A DNA stretch of 6,094 bases from an uncultured Blastococcus sp. (GTDB lineage: Bacteria > Actinomycetota > Actinomycetes > Mycobacteriales > Antricoccaceae): NCBI GenBank assembly GCA_946221975.1, contig CAMIGT010000098.1, positions 1-6,094 of the forward strand. The letters run 5' to 3'. The notes under the pieces are model-generated. The model searched no databases. It saw nothing but the letters and a program-made list of their open reading frames with translations, and was not told the origin of the DNA. This document shows, one piece after another, positions 5,418 through 6,094 of this stretch. Position numbers and translations under genes: made by a program. How positions within the stretch are numbered: the first letter of the stretch is position 1; each line of letters starts with the position of its first letter.

Positions 5418-6094
5418 GTGAGCGAGCGCGACAACCAGCAGAGCACAGGACGGTCGGTGCTTGTCACCGGCGGCAACCGGGGGATCGGGCTCGCGATCGC
5501 CCAGGCGTTTGCCGCTCGCGGCGACCGGGTTGCGGTGACGCATCGCGGATCGGGCGCGCCGGACGGGCTGCTGGCGGTCCGGTGTGACGTCACCGACGCC
5601 GAGTCCGTCGACGCGGCGTTCGCCGAGGTTGAAGCCGAGCACGGCCCGGTCGAGATCCTCGTCTCGAACGCCGGCATCACCGACGACACGCTGCTGCTGC
5701 GGATGAAAGAGGACCAGTTCACCGGCGTACTCGATGCCAACCTGACCGGTTCCTACCGCGTCGCCAAGCGTGCCGCGTCGAAGATGCTGCGGGCTCGGTG
5801 GGGCCGGATCATCTTCGTCGGGTCGGTCGTCGGGCTGATGGGCGGCCCGGGCCAGGTCAACTACGCGGCCAGCAAGGCCGGAATGGTCGGGATGGCGCGC
5901 TCGATCGCCCGCGAGCTTGGTTCGCGCGGCATCACCGCCAACGTGATCGCACCGGGTTTCGTGCGCACCGACATGACCGCCGAGCTCGGTGAGGACCGCC
6001 AGCAACAGATCCTCGGCCAGGTTCCGCTGGGCCGCTATGCCGAAGCATCCGAGGTCGCTGACGTCGCGGTCTTCCTCGGCTCGGACGCGGCCGG
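5418..6094 (+). CDS. fabG: 3-oxoacyl-[ACP] reductase, FabG1/MabA-like, runs off the right edge
   Basis: This cytosolic short-chain dehydrogenase/reductase reduces 3-oxoacyl-ACP to 3-hydroxyacyl-ACP with NADPH in the type II fatty-acid elongation cycle. The visible 225 residues contain the Rossmann glycine motif TGGNRGIG (17-24), THRGSGAP (41-48) whose R43 suits NADPH binding, DVTD (57-60), SNAG (83-86), and the catalytic set N108, S136, Y149 and K153 (YAASK). The stretches RSVLVTGGNRGIGLAIAQ (12-29) and VAVTHRGSGAP (38-48) are very like mycobacterial MabA/FabG1 as I remember it, closer than to a generic FabG. FabG proteins are about 245-250 residues, so roughly 20-25 C-terminal residues are missing. 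In mycobacteria inhA and then the ferrochelatase gene follow; whether that holds here lies outside the window. The Rv1482c-type gene found between the vWA gene and fabG1 in M. tuberculosis is absent. Confidence 0.95.
   Translation, partial: MSERDNQQSTGRSVLVTGGNRGIGLAIAQAFAARGDRVAVTHRGSGAPDGLLAVRCDVTDAESVDAAFAEVEAEHGPVEILVSNAGITDDTLLLRMKEDQFTGVLDANLTGSYRVAKRAASKMLRARWGRIIFVGSVVGLMGGPGQVNYAASKAGMVGMARSIARELGSRGITANVIAPGFVRTDMTAELGEDRQQQILGQVPLGRYAEASEVADVAVFLGSDAA

Overview
The window is high-GC DNA with dense, overlapping genes, strong Shine-Dalgarno (SD) sequences and GTG/TTG starts next to ATG. This points to an actinobacterium. The gene order aconitase, then moxR, DUF58 protein, vWA membrane protein and fabG, matches what I recall of the Mycobacterium tuberculosis Rv1475c (acn) to Rv1483 (fabG1/mabA) region. 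I cannot assign a genus.

Layout. Positions 1-414 (minus) hold the N-terminal 138 residues of an AcnA-type aconitate hydratase; the gene runs off the left edge. A divergent intergenic region of 308 bp (415-722) follows. It contains a spaced pair of CCTGCGGCAG dyads and a possible -10 element. A 510-residue acyl-CoA synthetase (AMP-forming ligase) is at 723-2255. A 141-bp gap with a perfect 9-bp inverted repeat separates it from a tightly packed three-gene unit: a MoxR AAA+ ATPase (2397-3467), a DUF58 protein (3481-4413) and a BatA-like membrane-anchored vWA protein (4410-5366). After 51 bp, a FabG/MabA-type 3-oxoacyl-ACP reductase starts at 5418 and runs off the right edge.

How the genes may work together. 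MoxR ATPases with DUF58 and vWA partners are thought to act as chaperone-like systems that mature or remodel envelope or metal-dependent proteins. FabG supplies the beta-keto reduction step of fatty-acid elongation, and in mycobacteria it sits directly upstream of inhA. The acyl-CoA synthetase activates fatty acids. The region is therefore a lipid and envelope neighbourhood next to a TCA-cycle gene. In M. tuberculosis the segment between acn and moxR1 carries Rv1476 and the cell-wall hydrolases ripA and ripB. Here that place is taken by the acyl-CoA synthetase alone.

I see no mobile element, CRISPR array, tRNA, rRNA or clear rho-independent terminator. No wholly new system is evident. The most unusual points are the changed gene content of a conserved locus, the two intergenic dyad structures, and the start and junction architecture of the moxR unit.
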